From Roseomonas elaeocarpi (GTDB lineage: Bacteria > Pseudomonadota > Alphaproteobacteria > Acetobacterales > Acetobacteraceae), in contig NZ_JBHLUN010000007.1 in the NCBI RefSeq assembly GCF_042433915.1, positions 62,001-126,000 of the forward strand: a stretch of 64,000 nt of DNA, written 5' to 3'. Under the pieces are notes generated by a model. The model did no database searches. It saw nothing but the letters and a program-made list of their open reading frames with translations, and was not told where the DNA came from. Shown here piece by piece: positions 33,967 to 42,462 of the stretch; the first letter of the stretch is position 1, and each line of letters opens with the position of its first letter. A program made the position numbers and the translations under genes.

Positions 33967-35097
33967 ATGCGTGCCGATGCCGAAGCCCTGAAGGGGCAGA
34001 TCGAAGACTCCATCGCCCTCCTGCGCCGCCATCTCGACTGGGACGCCGCCACGGTGCGCCTGATCGAACTCAATGCCCGCGCCGAGGACCCGACGCTGTG
34101 GAACGACGCCGACGAGGCCGGGCGCGTGATGCGCGAGCGCGGCCGGCTGAGTGACCAGATCGACGGCGTGGCCAAGCTGACCCAGGACGTGCGCGACGCG
34201 CTGGAACTGATCGAGCTGGCCGAGGCGGAGGGCGACGCCGCCACCGCCGATGCCGCCGTGGCCGACCTCAAGGGCTTCGCCGCCGAGGCCAAGCGGCGCG
34301 AGATCGAAAGCCTCCTGAGTGGCGAGGCCGATCCCAACGACGCCTTCCTCGAGGTGAACGCCGGCGCCGGCGGCACCGAGGCGCAGGACTGGGCCGAGAT
34401 GCTGCGGCGCATGTACACGCGCTGGGCCGAGAAGCGCGGCTACAAGGTGGTCGTGACCGAGGAAAGCGAGGGCGAGCAGGCCGGCATCAAGTCCGCCACG
34501 CTGCAGATCACCGGCCCCAACGCCTACGGCTGGCTCAAGACCGAGGGCGGGGTTCACCGCCTGGTGCGCATCAGCCCCTTCGACGCCGCGGCGCGGCGCC
34601 AGACCTCGTTTGCCAGCGTCTACGTCTACCCGGTGATCGACGACAAGATCGAGGTCGAGATCAACCCGGCCGACCTCAAGACCGACACCTTCCGCGCCTC
34701 CGGCGCCGGCGGCCAGCACGTCAACAAGACGGAGTCCGGCGTGCGCTTCACCCATATCCCGACCGGGATCGTGGTGGCCTCCACCCAGGACCGCTCGCAG
34801 CACCGCAACCGCGCCATCGCCATGGATATGCTGCGCGCCCGCCTCTACGAGCTGGAGCTGAGCAAGCGCGAGGCGATCGCGGCGGGCGTCGAGGCCAGCA
34901 AGACCGACATCGGCTGGGGCCACCAGATCCGCTCCTACGTGCTGCAGCCCTATCAGATGGTGAAGGACCTCCGCACCAGCGTCGAGAAGGGCAACCCGGC
35001 CGCGGTGCTGGACGGCGACCTGGACGAGTTCATGGCGGCCGCCCTGGCGCAGCGCGTCGGCGGCACCCGCTCCGAGGCCAGCGCCGCGGCGCTCTGA
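33967..35097 (+). CDS. prfB: Peptide chain release factor 2, without programmed frameshift
   Basis: A 376-residue release factor. The stop-codon recognition SPF is in RISPFDAAARRQ and the peptidyl-hydrolysis GGQ is at 248-250 (GAGGQHVNK). The reading frame is continuous through LRRHLDWD (34021-34044), where many bacteria need a +1 shift at a CTT-TGA slip site; here the codons are CTC GAC. It reads UGA and UAA stops. The downstream position to amiC and mrcA is conserved in alphaproteobacteria. The ATG follows only a C-rich stretch, so the ribosome site is weak. Confidence 0.97.
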   Translation: MRADAEALKGQIEDSIALLRRHLDWDAATVRLIELNARAEDPTLWNDADEAGRVMRERGRLSDQIDGVAKLTQDVRDALELIELAEAEGDAATADAAVADLKGFAAEAKRREIESLLSGEADPNDAFLEVNAGAGGTEAQDWAEMLRRMYTRWAEKRGYKVVVTEESEGEQAGIKSATLQITGPNAYGWLKTEGGVHRLVRISPFDAAARRQTSFASVYVYPVIDDKIEVEINPADLKTDTFRASGAGGQHVNKTESGVRFTHIPTGIVVASTQDRSQHRNRAIAMDMLRARLYELELSKREAIAAGVEASKTDIGWGHQIRSYVLQPYQMVKDLRTSVEKGNPAAVLDGDLDEFMAAALAQRVGGTRSEASAAAL

Positions 35098-35183
35098 GCC
35101 CCGGGCACCGCCTGTAACGGCGCGGGCCAGCCGCGCAGAGCAGGGCCCGTCGCGCCGCAAGCCTGTTGAAACATCGCGCGGAG

Positions 35184-35207
35184 GGTGCCCCTGGTAGGAG
35201 GGGCACC
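35184..35207 (+). terminator. 9-bp hairpin between prfB and the glycosyltransferase gene
   Basis: GGTGCCCCT-GGTAGG-AGGGGCACC is a perfect 9-bp stem with a 6-base loop. It lies 86 bases after the prfB stop and ends 13 bases before the chosen ATG of the next gene, and it also contains the only AGGAGG near that ATG. It may be the prfB terminator, or it may hide a ribosome site. No T-run follows. Confidence 0.55.
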
Positions 35208-35220
35208 TCACGGCCGCGAG

Positions 35221-36858
35221 ATGTTCATGGCGCTTCCTCTTTCCCACGGGGCCGGGTCCGCCTTCGGTCCGGATGTCGCTGCCGCGGAGCTTGCCGCTCC
35301 ATTGAGCCGGCCGTCGGGCGGGGGCTGGCGCCGGGTTCTGCCGGCGGTGCATCCCGGCGTGGCGCTGCTGCTCGTGGCGCTGGCGCTGCGGCTGCCGGGC
35401 TTCGGCAATCCGGTGCTCGACGTCGACGAGGAGTTCTACCTCCTGGTGGGCGACCGGCTGCTGCACGGCGCGCTGCCCTTCGTCGACATCTGGGACCGCA
35501 AGCCGGCCGGGCTGTTCCTGATCTACGCCGCGATCCGGCTGCTGGGTGGCACGGGCATCCTCCAGTACCAGCTCGTCGCCACCCTTTCGGCGGCGGCCAC
35601 GGCCACGGTGATCGCCCGGATCGCCCGGCGCTTCGCACCCGGCCGCGGCGCCATCCTGGCTGGCGTCGCCTACCTGCTCTGGCTGGACGTGCTGGGCGGG
35701 CAGGGTGGCCAGTCCCCCGTCTTCTACAACCTTCCGGTGGCGCTGGCGGCGCTGCTGACCCTCGGCGCCGTGACGGGAGCACCGACCCCGTCGCGGCTGC
35801 GGCGGCAGGGCTGCGCGGTCATGCTGCTCACCGGCCTGGCGATGCAGATCAAGTACACCGCCGTGTTCGAGGGCGTCTTCTTCGGCTGCGCCCTGCTGCT
35901 CGCCGCCCGGCGCGGCGGCGCGGGGCCGGGGCGGCTGGCGGCGAACGCTGCGGCCTGGATCGGCTGTGCCCTGCTGCCGACCGCCCTGGTGCTCGGGTTC
36001 TTCGTCGCGATTGGGCAGGGCGGGGCCTTCGCCTATGCCAACTTCGTCTCGATCTTCCAGCGCTCCGCCCCGGAAGACGGTTCATCCCTCGTCAGGCTGG
36101 GCAAGATGGCGGCCTACCTCGCGCCGCTGGCGATCTGCGCGGTGCTGTCGCGCTGGCCGCACAGGCCTGCCGCCATCGCCGCGCGGGCGGAGGCGGCCGC
36201 GGCGCAGGGTTTCGTGGTCGCCTGGGCCGGCGCGTCCGTCGCCGGCGTCCTGGTCTTCGGCACCTATTACAACCACTACGCCCTGCCGATGCTGGTGCCG
36301 CTCGCGGCCGCCGCGGCGCCGCTGCTGGCCACCGCCGATCCGCGCCGGGCGCTGCGCGCCGCCTTCGCGCAACCCTCCGCCGTGACGGCGGGCCATGCGC
36401 TGCGGCTGGGCTTCCCGCTTCTCGCCCTGTTCGCGGCCCTGGTGACCGGGTTGGTCATGCACCGCCATCACCTGCGCAACCGCGGCGACGGCAGCCAGGT
36501 CCGCGCGATCGCCGACTACCTGCGCCCGAGGCTGCACGACTGCCTCTTTATCTTCGAGGGTGAACCGATCCTCTACCACCTGACCGGCAGCTGCCTCGCG
36601 ACGCGCTACGCTTTTCCCAGCCACCTGGCCGATGCCAAGGAAGCCGGCGCCACCGGCGTCGTGCCGGAGGAGGAGGTGGCACGTATCCTGGGAACGCGGC
36701 CGGAATTCGTGCTGTCCGACGATGCGCCGCTGCCGCGCAGCAACCGGCGCAGCTGGGCCGTGGCGCTGGAGGCCCTGGAGCAGAACTACCACCCGGTGCT
36801 GCGGGTGCAGGTCGGGAAGCGGCAGCGCGTCCTGTACCGGCGAAACGACGCCGGCTGA
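35221..36858 (+). CDS. Membrane glycosyltransferase (GT39/ArnT-like)
   Basis: A 545-residue multipass protein. Early in the mature region the acidic motif LDVDEEFYLLVGDRLLHG marks GT39/ArnT-type enzymes, which use polyprenyl-phosphate sugars at the periplasmic face. It is followed by FVDIWDRKPAGLFL, then about ten membrane helices and a soluble C-terminal domain of about 110 residues. The start is uncertain: ATG 35221 or 35227, both without a good nearby ribosome site, or GTG 35185 inside the hairpin. It likely adds a sugar to LPS, lipid or protein; the acceptor is unknown. Confidence 0.82.
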   Translation: MFMALPLSHGAGSAFGPDVAAAELAAPLSRPSGGGWRRVLPAVHPGVALLLVALALRLPGFGNPVLDVDEEFYLLVGDRLLHGALPFVDIWDRKPAGLFLIYAAIRLLGGTGILQYQLVATLSAAATATVIARIARRFAPGRGAILAGVAYLLWLDVLGGQGGQSPVFYNLPVALAALLTLGAVTGAPTPSRLRRQGCAVMLLTGLAMQIKYTAVFEGVFFGCALLLAARRGGAGPGRLAANAAAWIGCALLPTALVLGFFVAIGQGGAFAYANFVSIFQRSAPEDGSSLVRLGKMAAYLAPLAICAVLSRWPHRPAAIAARAEAAAAQGFVVAWAGASVAGVLVFGTYYNHYALPMLVPLAAAAAPLLATADPRRALRAAFAQPSAVTAGHALRLGFPLLALFAALVTGLVMHRHHLRNRGDGSQVRAIADYLRPRLHDCLFIFEGEPILYHLTGSCLATRYAFPSHLADAKEAGATGVVPEEEVARILGTRPEFVLSDDAPLPRSNRRSWAVALEALEQNYHPVLRVQVGKRQRVLYRRNDAG

Positions 36859-36978
36859 GGGGCGGCGGCCGGACGCACGGCGCGACCCACGGGGGCGGGG
36901 ACCGGCGCCCGGCCACCCGGTCGTGGCCCGGAACCGCCGGCCGGGAAGGCCTGACGGAAGGATAAGGCTCCGGACGTC

Positions 36979-37773
36979 CTAGCCGCGCCCTGCCGCGGCG
37001 CGCCGGGAACCCTCCACCGCCAGCGTCGCGGCCGCCATCGCGGCGCACAGGGACTCCGACAACAGCGCCGAAGCCTGTTCCGTGCCGCCCCCGGAGACAT
37101 GGACGGGGGCGCCCACCACCGCCACGCAGCGCGCGAAGGGGAAGGGGATGACCATCCGGTCCCAGCTTCCGAGCCGCCGACAGGGCTTCGCGTAGGCGCC
37201 GCAGGGCACCACCGGCACGCCTGCCATCATCGCGATCCGGGCACTGCCTTGCGAGATCCGGCGCCGCGGCCCGCGCGGGCCGTCGGGCACGATCACCACC
37301 ACCGCGCCCTCGCGCATCGCCTGGAGCATGTCGCGCGTCGCGGCCGTGCCGCCCGCCGAGGAACTGCCGGCCACCGGCTCCAGCCCGAAGCGCGACAACA
37401 GCGCCCCGATCATGCCGCCGTCGCGGCTGCGCGACACCAGCACCATCCCGCGCTTGCGCGGCGTGGCGTCTTCCACGGACCGCCAGAACTCCGACCAAGC
37501 CAGCGGCATCAGCGGCAGGCACTCGTGCCAGAAGCCCAGGATGAAGCCTCCGGGCGCAGCGGCGAGGCTCCGCAACTCCTCGGTGCCCTGCAGTTCCCAG
37601 CGGGCGGTACGGCTGCACAGGTCCAGGTAGCCGCCCAGCATCCTTGTCAGCAGCTTGCTCCGGATCACGGCCTTGCCCACCCGGGCGATGGGGCCCCGGC
37701 GCCTGGCAGGTTTCGGCACGGCCCCATGCAAGGGAAGAGACGGGATCGCCGGAGGCCGGTGTGGAAGACTCAT
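36979..37773 (-). CDS. DUF374/lysophospholipid acyltransferase-like protein
   Basis: A 264-residue protein of the DUF374 group in the lysophospholipid acyltransferase superfamily. The hallmark segments are clear: ILGFWHECLPLMPLAW, VSRSRDGGMIGALLSRFGLE, AGSSSAGGTAATRDML and VPDGPRGPRRRISQGSARIAM. The usual acyltransferase His-x4-Asp corresponds to the SRSRDGG region, where His is replaced by Arg, so classical catalysis is uncertain. These proteins lie near LPS genes in many alphaproteobacteria. A small hairpin sits directly upstream of the ATG. Confidence 0.8.
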   Translation of the reverse strand: MSLPHRPPAIPSLPLHGAVPKPARRRGPIARVGKAVIRSKLLTRMLGGYLDLCSRTARWELQGTEELRSLAAAPGGFILGFWHECLPLMPLAWSEFWRSVEDATPRKRGMVLVSRSRDGGMIGALLSRFGLEPVAGSSSAGGTAATRDMLQAMREGAVVVIVPDGPRGPRRRISQGSARIAMMAGVPVVPCGAYAKPCRRLGSWDRMVIPFPFARCVAVVGAPVHVSGGGTEQASALLSESLCAAMAAATLAVEGSRRAAAGRG

Positions 37774-37782
37774 CCAAGGTTT

Positions 37783-37799
37783 GTGGGAAAAAATCCCAC
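37783..37799. promoter_or_regulatory. Hairpin with A5 loop upstream of the DUF374 gene
   Basis: GTGGGA-AAAAA-TCCCAC is a perfect 6-bp inverted repeat ending 9 bases before the DUF374 start (minus strand). On the mRNA it would place a stem just before the start, where no good ribosome site is seen. It could be an operator or a translation control. Confidence 0.45.
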
Positions 37800-37942
37800 G
37801 GATGACGAGTTACGAACTGCGTCCGCCCGCCTCCGCACCGGAGCAGCCTTCTGCGTCGCGGCGAGGCCCGACGGTACGGGTTGACGGTACGCTCAGGCGA
37901 GGACGCCGGAGCGATCCCGATCCGGCAGCCTCGGGCCCACCC

Positions 37943-38548
37943 TCAGCCCTGCCATTCCCGGACGTGCTCGGCCACCGCGCCACGCCGCGCCGGCGCCATG
38001 GCGGAGCCGTCGGGCGTGCCCACGAACAGGAAGCCCAGCAGGCGGTCCGGCGCGCTCAGCCCCAGCGCCTCGGCCACGCTCGGGTCGTAGGCATTGGCGC
38101 CGGTGACCCAGATGGCGCCGTACCCCGCCGCGTGCAGCGCGTTCAGCACGTTCATGGTGCCCGCCGCGACGGTGAGCAGCTGCTCGAGTTCGGGGATCTT
38201 GCCCTCCCGCACCTGGGCGCCGAGCGCGATCACCAGCGGCGCCTTGAGGATGCGGCCGCGTTGCTTGTCGATCAGCGGCTGCGGCCCTTCCGGGTCGCGG
38301 GCGCGCATCGCGGCCTCGATCGTGTCGGCCCAGCGCGCCCGGGCCTCGCCCCGGATCAGCACGAAGCGCCAGGGCCGCAGCGCCCCGTGGTCCGGCGCGC
38401 TCAGCGCGGTGGCGAGGATGCGCTCGAGCTCCTCGCCCTCGGGTGCCGGGGCGCGTAGCATGGGCGCGGGAACCGAGCGGCGCTCCAGCAGTGCGCCGAG
38501 AACGGCACCCGGATCGATGCTGTCCCGCTGTCCGTCGATCGCGTCCAT
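37943..38548 (-). CDS. Nitroreductase family protein
   Basis: A 201-residue FMN-dependent nitroreductase fold. It has ALLERRSVPAPMLRAPAPEGEELERILATALSAPDHG with the RRS near the start, LRPWRFVLIRG, and GYGAIWVTGANAYDP toward the C-terminus, all typical of the YdjA-like group. The ATG follows CAGGAGG at ideal spacing, which decides the start although the frame extends upstream. It uses NAD(P)H to reduce nitro groups or quinones. It is divergent from the FUSC gene; a small inverted repeat lies between the two. Confidence 0.93.
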   Translation of the reverse strand: MDAIDGQRDSIDPGAVLGALLERRSVPAPMLRAPAPEGEELERILATALSAPDHGALRPWRFVLIRGEARARWADTIEAAMRARDPEGPQPLIDKQRGRILKAPLVIALGAQVREGKIPELEQLLTVAAGTMNVLNALHAAGYGAIWVTGANAYDPSVAEALGLSAPDRLLGFLFVGTPDGSAMAPARRGAVAEHVREWQG

Positions 38549-38568
38549 GGAACCTCCTGAGATGAAAA

Positions 38569-38581
38569 CAGTTCTCAACTG
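38569..38581. promoter_or_regulatory. Small inverted repeat between the nitroreductase and FUSC genes
   Basis: CAGTT-CTC-AACTG sits in the 55-base divergent gap, in an A/T-richer patch GATGAAAACAGTTCTCAACTGAG. It could be an operator for one or both genes. No regulator gene is adjacent, so the binding protein is unknown. Confidence 0.4.
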
Positions 38582-38603
38582 AGCCACATAGTCGGGCAGG
38601 GCC

Positions 38604-39881
38604 ATGCCGCCAAGCCTGGCGAGGCCCCGGGGCGACCTCGGACCGTTCCGCGGTGCGTCACCATACGCCGCGCAACCATCCGGTGGAGCCACGGCTTCCT
38701 CCGCCGTGCCCGATATCTCCAGATCCGTCAGCGGGAAGGGTGGCGCGCCGCCGGAACCCACCATCGGGAGCCGGCTTCCGCGGCGCTTCCTGGCCGCGCG
38801 CGACGCCACGCAGCAGATCTTCCACCTCGACTGGAAGGCGCGGCAGCTGCGCATCGCCACGCTCTGCATGCCGGCGATCGCGCTGGTGCTGCTGGCGGGC
38901 TTCCTGCTGGACCAGATGGGTCCGGCCCTGGTGGCCGCGGGCGGCGCCATGACGGTGGGCTTCGGTGCCGTGCAGCGCTTCTCGCGCGGCTGGAGCCAGC
39001 CGATGCTGGGCGCCCTGCTCGGCATGACGCTCTCGACCCTGGCGGGCTCGCTGCTGGGCGGTTCCGCCTGGGGGCAGGTGCCGGCGGCGGGGCTGCTGGC
39101 CGCGGTCTGCGGGCTGCTGAACGTGGTGGGCACAGGGGCGTGGTGGATCGCCCTGCAGTGGAACGTGACGCTGGCCGTGGCGGGCGCCTATCCCTCGGGC
39201 TGGGAATCGGCGCTGGGGCGGGCGCTGCTGGTGATGGCGGGCGGCGGGGTGCAGTGGACCTTCCTGGCCTCGCTGCAGCACTACTTCCCGCCCACCGAGC
39301 CCTGGCCGCCCGGCCGGCAGGTGCCCAATGCCTGGCGCGCGGTGCGCGAGGCGATCCGCTGGAATGCCCCGGACGGGCGCTACGCCGTGCGCCTGGCGGT
39401 GGCGGCGATGATCGCGGCGGGGCTGGCGCGCGGCACCGGGCTTCCCAGCGGCTACTGGGCCACCATGACCGCGGTGGTGGTGATGAAGCCGACGCTGCGC
39501 GAAACCTCGGCGCGTGGCGTGCAGCGCGTGGCGGGCACGGTGCTCGGCGCGGGGGTGGCAACGCTGGGGGCGGCGCTGCTGCACCCTGGCCACCCGGCGC
39601 TGGCCGTGGCGGTGCTGGTGCTCGCCTGGGCCAGCTACGCCCTGCAGAAGGTCAACTACGCGGCGCTGTCCACCGCGATCACCGCCTATGTCGTGACGCT
39701 GATCGCCCTGGGCGACACGCCGGAGGTGCTGACCGCCCTGCACCGGGTGGTGGCGACGCTGGTGGGCAGTGCCGTCGCGCTGGTGGTGGATGCGCTGTTC
39801 TGGGGCGCGACCCATTGGGATCGCACGCCCTGGAGCGGCTGGTTCCGACGGCTGGCCCACACCCGCCGCCACGGGGGTTGA
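38604..39881 (+). CDS. FUSC family membrane protein
   Basis: A 425-residue protein with two clusters of membrane helices, as in FUSC/aromatic acid exporter-like proteins. The second cluster carries the family segment GLPSGYWATMTAVVVMKPTLRETSARG followed by QRVAGTVLGA. It probably exports aromatic acids or related compounds. The first 65 residues are polar and low in similarity, so the start may be at a GTG near 38706 instead of the ATG at 38604. It is divergent from the nitroreductase gene, which may reflect a shared response to toxic compounds. Confidence 0.85.
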   Translation: MPPSLARPRGDLGPFRGASPYAAQPSGGATASSAVPDISRSVSGKGGAPPEPTIGSRLPRRFLAARDATQQIFHLDWKARQLRIATLCMPAIALVLLAGFLLDQMGPALVAAGGAMTVGFGAVQRFSRGWSQPMLGALLGMTLSTLAGSLLGGSAWGQVPAAGLLAAVCGLLNVVGTGAWWIALQWNVTLAVAGAYPSGWESALGRALLVMAGGGVQWTFLASLQHYFPPTEPWPPGRQVPNAWRAVREAIRWNAPDGRYAVRLAVAAMIAAGLARGTGLPSGYWATMTAVVVMKPTLRETSARGVQRVAGTVLGAGVATLGAALLHPGHPALAVAVLVLAWASYALQKVNYAALSTAITAYVVTLIALGDTPEVLTALHRVVATLVGSAVALVVDALFWGATHWDRTPWSGWFRRLAHTRRHGG

Positions 39882-39997
39882 AGCGGCCTCGCGCCCGGTC
39901 GCACCCGGCACCCGGAGGCCTGGCGGGTGCCGCGAAACCCGCCGAGGGTCCGTTGCAAAACATGATTGACCGCCGCCCTTCCGCCATCGGAGGGTTG

Positions 39998-40007
39998 CAC
40001 GATCGTG
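39998..40007. promoter_or_regulatory. 10-bp palindrome upstream of yjcH-actP
   Basis: CACGATCGTG is a perfect palindrome 74 bases upstream of yjcH, in the 199-base gap after the FUSC gene. A second GATCG follows at 40011. It may be a regulator site; a -10/-35 pair is not obvious. The rest of the gap holds no gene. Confidence 0.35.
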
Positions 40008-40080
40008 ACGGATCGTTCCGGCGCGAAACAACGTCCAAAGCAAGCAACCCGGCAACAGATCCGGGGAAACGGGAACACCC

Positions 40081-40470
40081 ATGTCCATGCCAGCCGGCCT
40101 CGCTTACCGCGACGCCGCCGCCACCGCGCCACCCGTGGCGGGGGGCGTCAGCCCGATCCTGCGCGACCCGACCTTCCAAGAACTCGCCCGCAGCCGCTCC
40201 GCCTTCGGCTGGACGCTGTCGGCGGTGATGCTGGTGATCTACCTGGGCTTCATCCTGCTGGTCGCCTTCGCGCACGGCGTCATGGCCACGCCGGTCTTCG
40301 CGGGCGGCACGACCTCGCTCGGCATCGTGCTGGGCCTGGGCGTGATCATCGCGGCCTTCGTGCTGACCGGCATCTACGTCGCCCGCGCCAACGGCCGCTA
40401 CGACGCCATGACGCGCGAGCTCCAGGCGCGCTACGGCAAGGCGGCGCCGGCGGGAGGGATCCGCCGGTGA
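40081..40470 (+). CDS. yjcH: DUF485 membrane protein (YjcH-like)
   Basis: A 129-residue protein with two membrane helices, of the DUF485/YjcH family. The segment RDPTFQELARSRSAFGWTLS is the family start, followed by helix LVIYLGFILLVAFAHG. Its gene is the usual upstream partner of actP. Its stop overlaps the next start by four bases (GTGA), so the two proteins are coupled, suggesting an accessory role in acetate uptake. The ATG at 40081 lies shortly after GGGGAAACGGGAA. Confidence 0.92.
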   Translation: MSMPAGLAYRDAAATAPPVAGGVSPILRDPTFQELARSRSAFGWTLSAVMLVIYLGFILLVAFAHGVMATPVFAGGTTSLGIVLGLGVIIAAFVLTGIYVARANGRYDAMTRELQARYGKAAPAGGIRR

Positions 40471-42290
40471 GTGCTTCCGCCCGTACCGCGCCGTCGCGCG
40501 GCGCCGCCTCCGGCATCCCGGCCACCCGGCCCATGACGGCCCGCTCCGCGCCCGTCGGCCTCGGGGCGGCCGGTTCCGCGCCGCGCCGCCTGGCAGGCCG
40601 CGCGGCGCTGACTGTCCCGCTCGGCGCCGCGCTGTGCACCGCCGCGGCCGGCGCCGCGCAGGCGGCCGACGCCATCACCGGGCCGGTGGACCGGCAGGCG
40701 CTGAACTACAGCGCTATCGCGATGTTCGTGCTCTTCGTGCTGCTGACGCTGGTGATCACCTATCGTGCGGCCAGGCGCACCCGCTCGGCGGCCGACTTCT
40801 ACGCGGCCGGCGGCGGCGTCACCGGTTTGCAGAACGGGCTGGCGATCGCTGGCGACTTCATGTCCGCGGCGTCGTTCCTGGGGATTTCGGCGCTGGTCTA
40901 CACCAGCGGCTTCGACGGGCTGATCTACTCGATCGGCTTCCTGGTGGGCTGGCCGATCGTGCTGTTCCTGATCGCCGAGCGCCTGCGCAACCTCGGCAAG
41001 TTCACCTTCGCCGACGTGGCGTCCTTCCGCCTGGACCAGACGGCGATCCGCACGCTCTCGGCCATCGGCACGCTGATTGTGGTGGCCTTCTACATGATCG
41101 CGCAGATGGTGGGGGCGGGTAAGCTGATCCAGCTGCTGTTCGGCCTGCAGTACCTGTATGCCGTGGTGATCGTGGGCGTGCTGATGATCGTCTACGTGGC
41201 CTTCGGCGGCATGAAGGCCACCACCTGGGTGCAGATCATCAAGGCCTGCCTGCTGCTGTTTGGCGCCTCCTTCATGGCGCTGGCGGTGCTGTGGCACTTC
41301 GGCTTCAGCCCCGAGGCGATGTTCAGCTCCGCCGTCGCGGCGCACCCGCGCGGGGCCAGCATCATGGCGCCGGGCAACATGGTGGCCGACCCGGTCTCGG
41401 CGATCTCGCTGGGCCTCGCGCTGATGTTCGGTACGGCCGGCCTGCCGCACATCCTGATGCGCTTCTTCACCGTGTCCGACGCCCAGGAAGCCCGCAAGTC
41501 GGTGTTCTACGCCACCGGCTTCATCGCCTACTTCTATATCCTGACCTTCATCATCGGCTTCGGCGCCATCACCTACCTGATGAACGACCCGAGCTACTTC
41601 ACCGCCCCCGCCGCCGGCGGCGCCATCAACAAGCTGACCGGCCTCATCGGCGGCTCCAACATGGTGGCGGTGCACCTGGCCAACGCGGTGGGCGGCTCGC
41701 TGTTCCTGGGCTTCATCTCGGCGGTGGCCTTCGCGACCATCCTGGCGGTGGTGGCGGGGCTGACGCTGTCGGGCGCCTCGGCAGTCAGCCACGACCTTTA
41801 CGCCTCGGTGATCGCGCGCGGCCGCGTGTCGGAAGGCGGCGAGGTGCGGCTGAGCAAGATCGCGGCGGTGGTGATCGGCCTCGTGGCGATCTGGCTCGGC
41901 TACGTGTTCGAGAACCAGAACGTCGCCTTCATGGTGGGCCTGGCCTTCGCGGTGGCGGCGTCGTGCAACTTCCCCGTGCTGCTGATGTCGATCCTGTGGC
42001 GCGGCACCACCACCATGGGCGCGCTGCTGGGCGGGCTGCTCGGCCTCGTGGCGGCGGTGCTGATGGTGGTGCTGAGCAAGGCGGTCTGGGTGGACACCTT
42101 CGGCCATGCCAGTGCCCTGTTCCCCTACGACAACCCGGCGCTCTTCTCGATGCCGCTGGCCTTCGTGGCGATCTGGGTCATCTCGAAGATGGACACGAGC
42201 CGCCGTGCCGCGCGCGAGATGGCGGCCTTCGAGGCGCAGTACGTGCGCTCCGAAACCGGCATCGGCGCCGAGGAAGCGACGGCGCACTGA
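40467..42290 (+). CDS. actP: Cation/acetate symporter
   Basis: A 607-residue sodium:solute symporter with about 13 membrane helices. The GTG start follows GGAGGG and overlaps the yjcH stop. The N-terminal 70 residues hold an Ala/Arg-rich signal segment ending near QAADAI, longer than in the E. coli protein. Family marks include DFYAAGGGVTGLQNGLAIAGDFMSAASFLG (residues about 110-140) and GLPHILMRFFTVSDAQEARKS. It imports acetate and similar short acids. A hybrid sensor kinase gene follows after 172 bases. Confidence 0.95.
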   Translation: MSASARTAPSRGAASGIPATRPMTARSAPVGLGAAGSAPRRLAGRAALTVPLGAALCTAAAGAAQAADAITGPVDRQALNYSAIAMFVLFVLLTLVITYRAARRTRSAADFYAAGGGVTGLQNGLAIAGDFMSAASFLGISALVYTSGFDGLIYSIGFLVGWPIVLFLIAERLRNLGKFTFADVASFRLDQTAIRTLSAIGTLIVVAFYMIAQMVGAGKLIQLLFGLQYLYAVVIVGVLMIVYVAFGGMKATTWVQIIKACLLLFGASFMALAVLWHFGFSPEAMFSSAVAAHPRGASIMAPGNMVADPVSAISLGLALMFGTAGLPHILMRFFTVSDAQEARKSVFYATGFIAYFYILTFIIGFGAITYLMNDPSYFTAPAAGGAINKLTGLIGGSNMVAVHLANAVGGSLFLGFISAVAFATILAVVAGLTLSGASAVSHDLYASVIARGRVSEGGEVRLSKIAAVVIGLVAIWLGYVFENQNVAFMVGLAFAVAASCNFPVLLMSILWRGTTTMGALLGGLLGLVAAVLMVVLSKAVWVDTFGHASALFPYDNPALFSMPLAFVAIWVISKMDTSRRAAREMAAFEAQYVRSETGIGAEEATAH

Positions 42291-42462
42291 TCCAGCCTTC
42301 CGGCGGCACCTACCCGGGTGCCGCCGGAGTAACCGCGACGTCCAGGTGCCCCGCGCATCCGGGGCGACACGCCCCGTTTCGCCACCCTGCGGGTGATCTG
42401 CTAGGCTCCCTGGCAGCCGGACTCGCCGCGACTTCGGCGACCGCGCGCAGGAAGGTGAAGCG

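Noticed and set aside
29660..33967. A 1435-codon minus-strand open frame opposite amiC and mrcA
   Set aside because: Composition is His/Arg/Gly/Val-rich with no domain; both plus-strand genes are certain.
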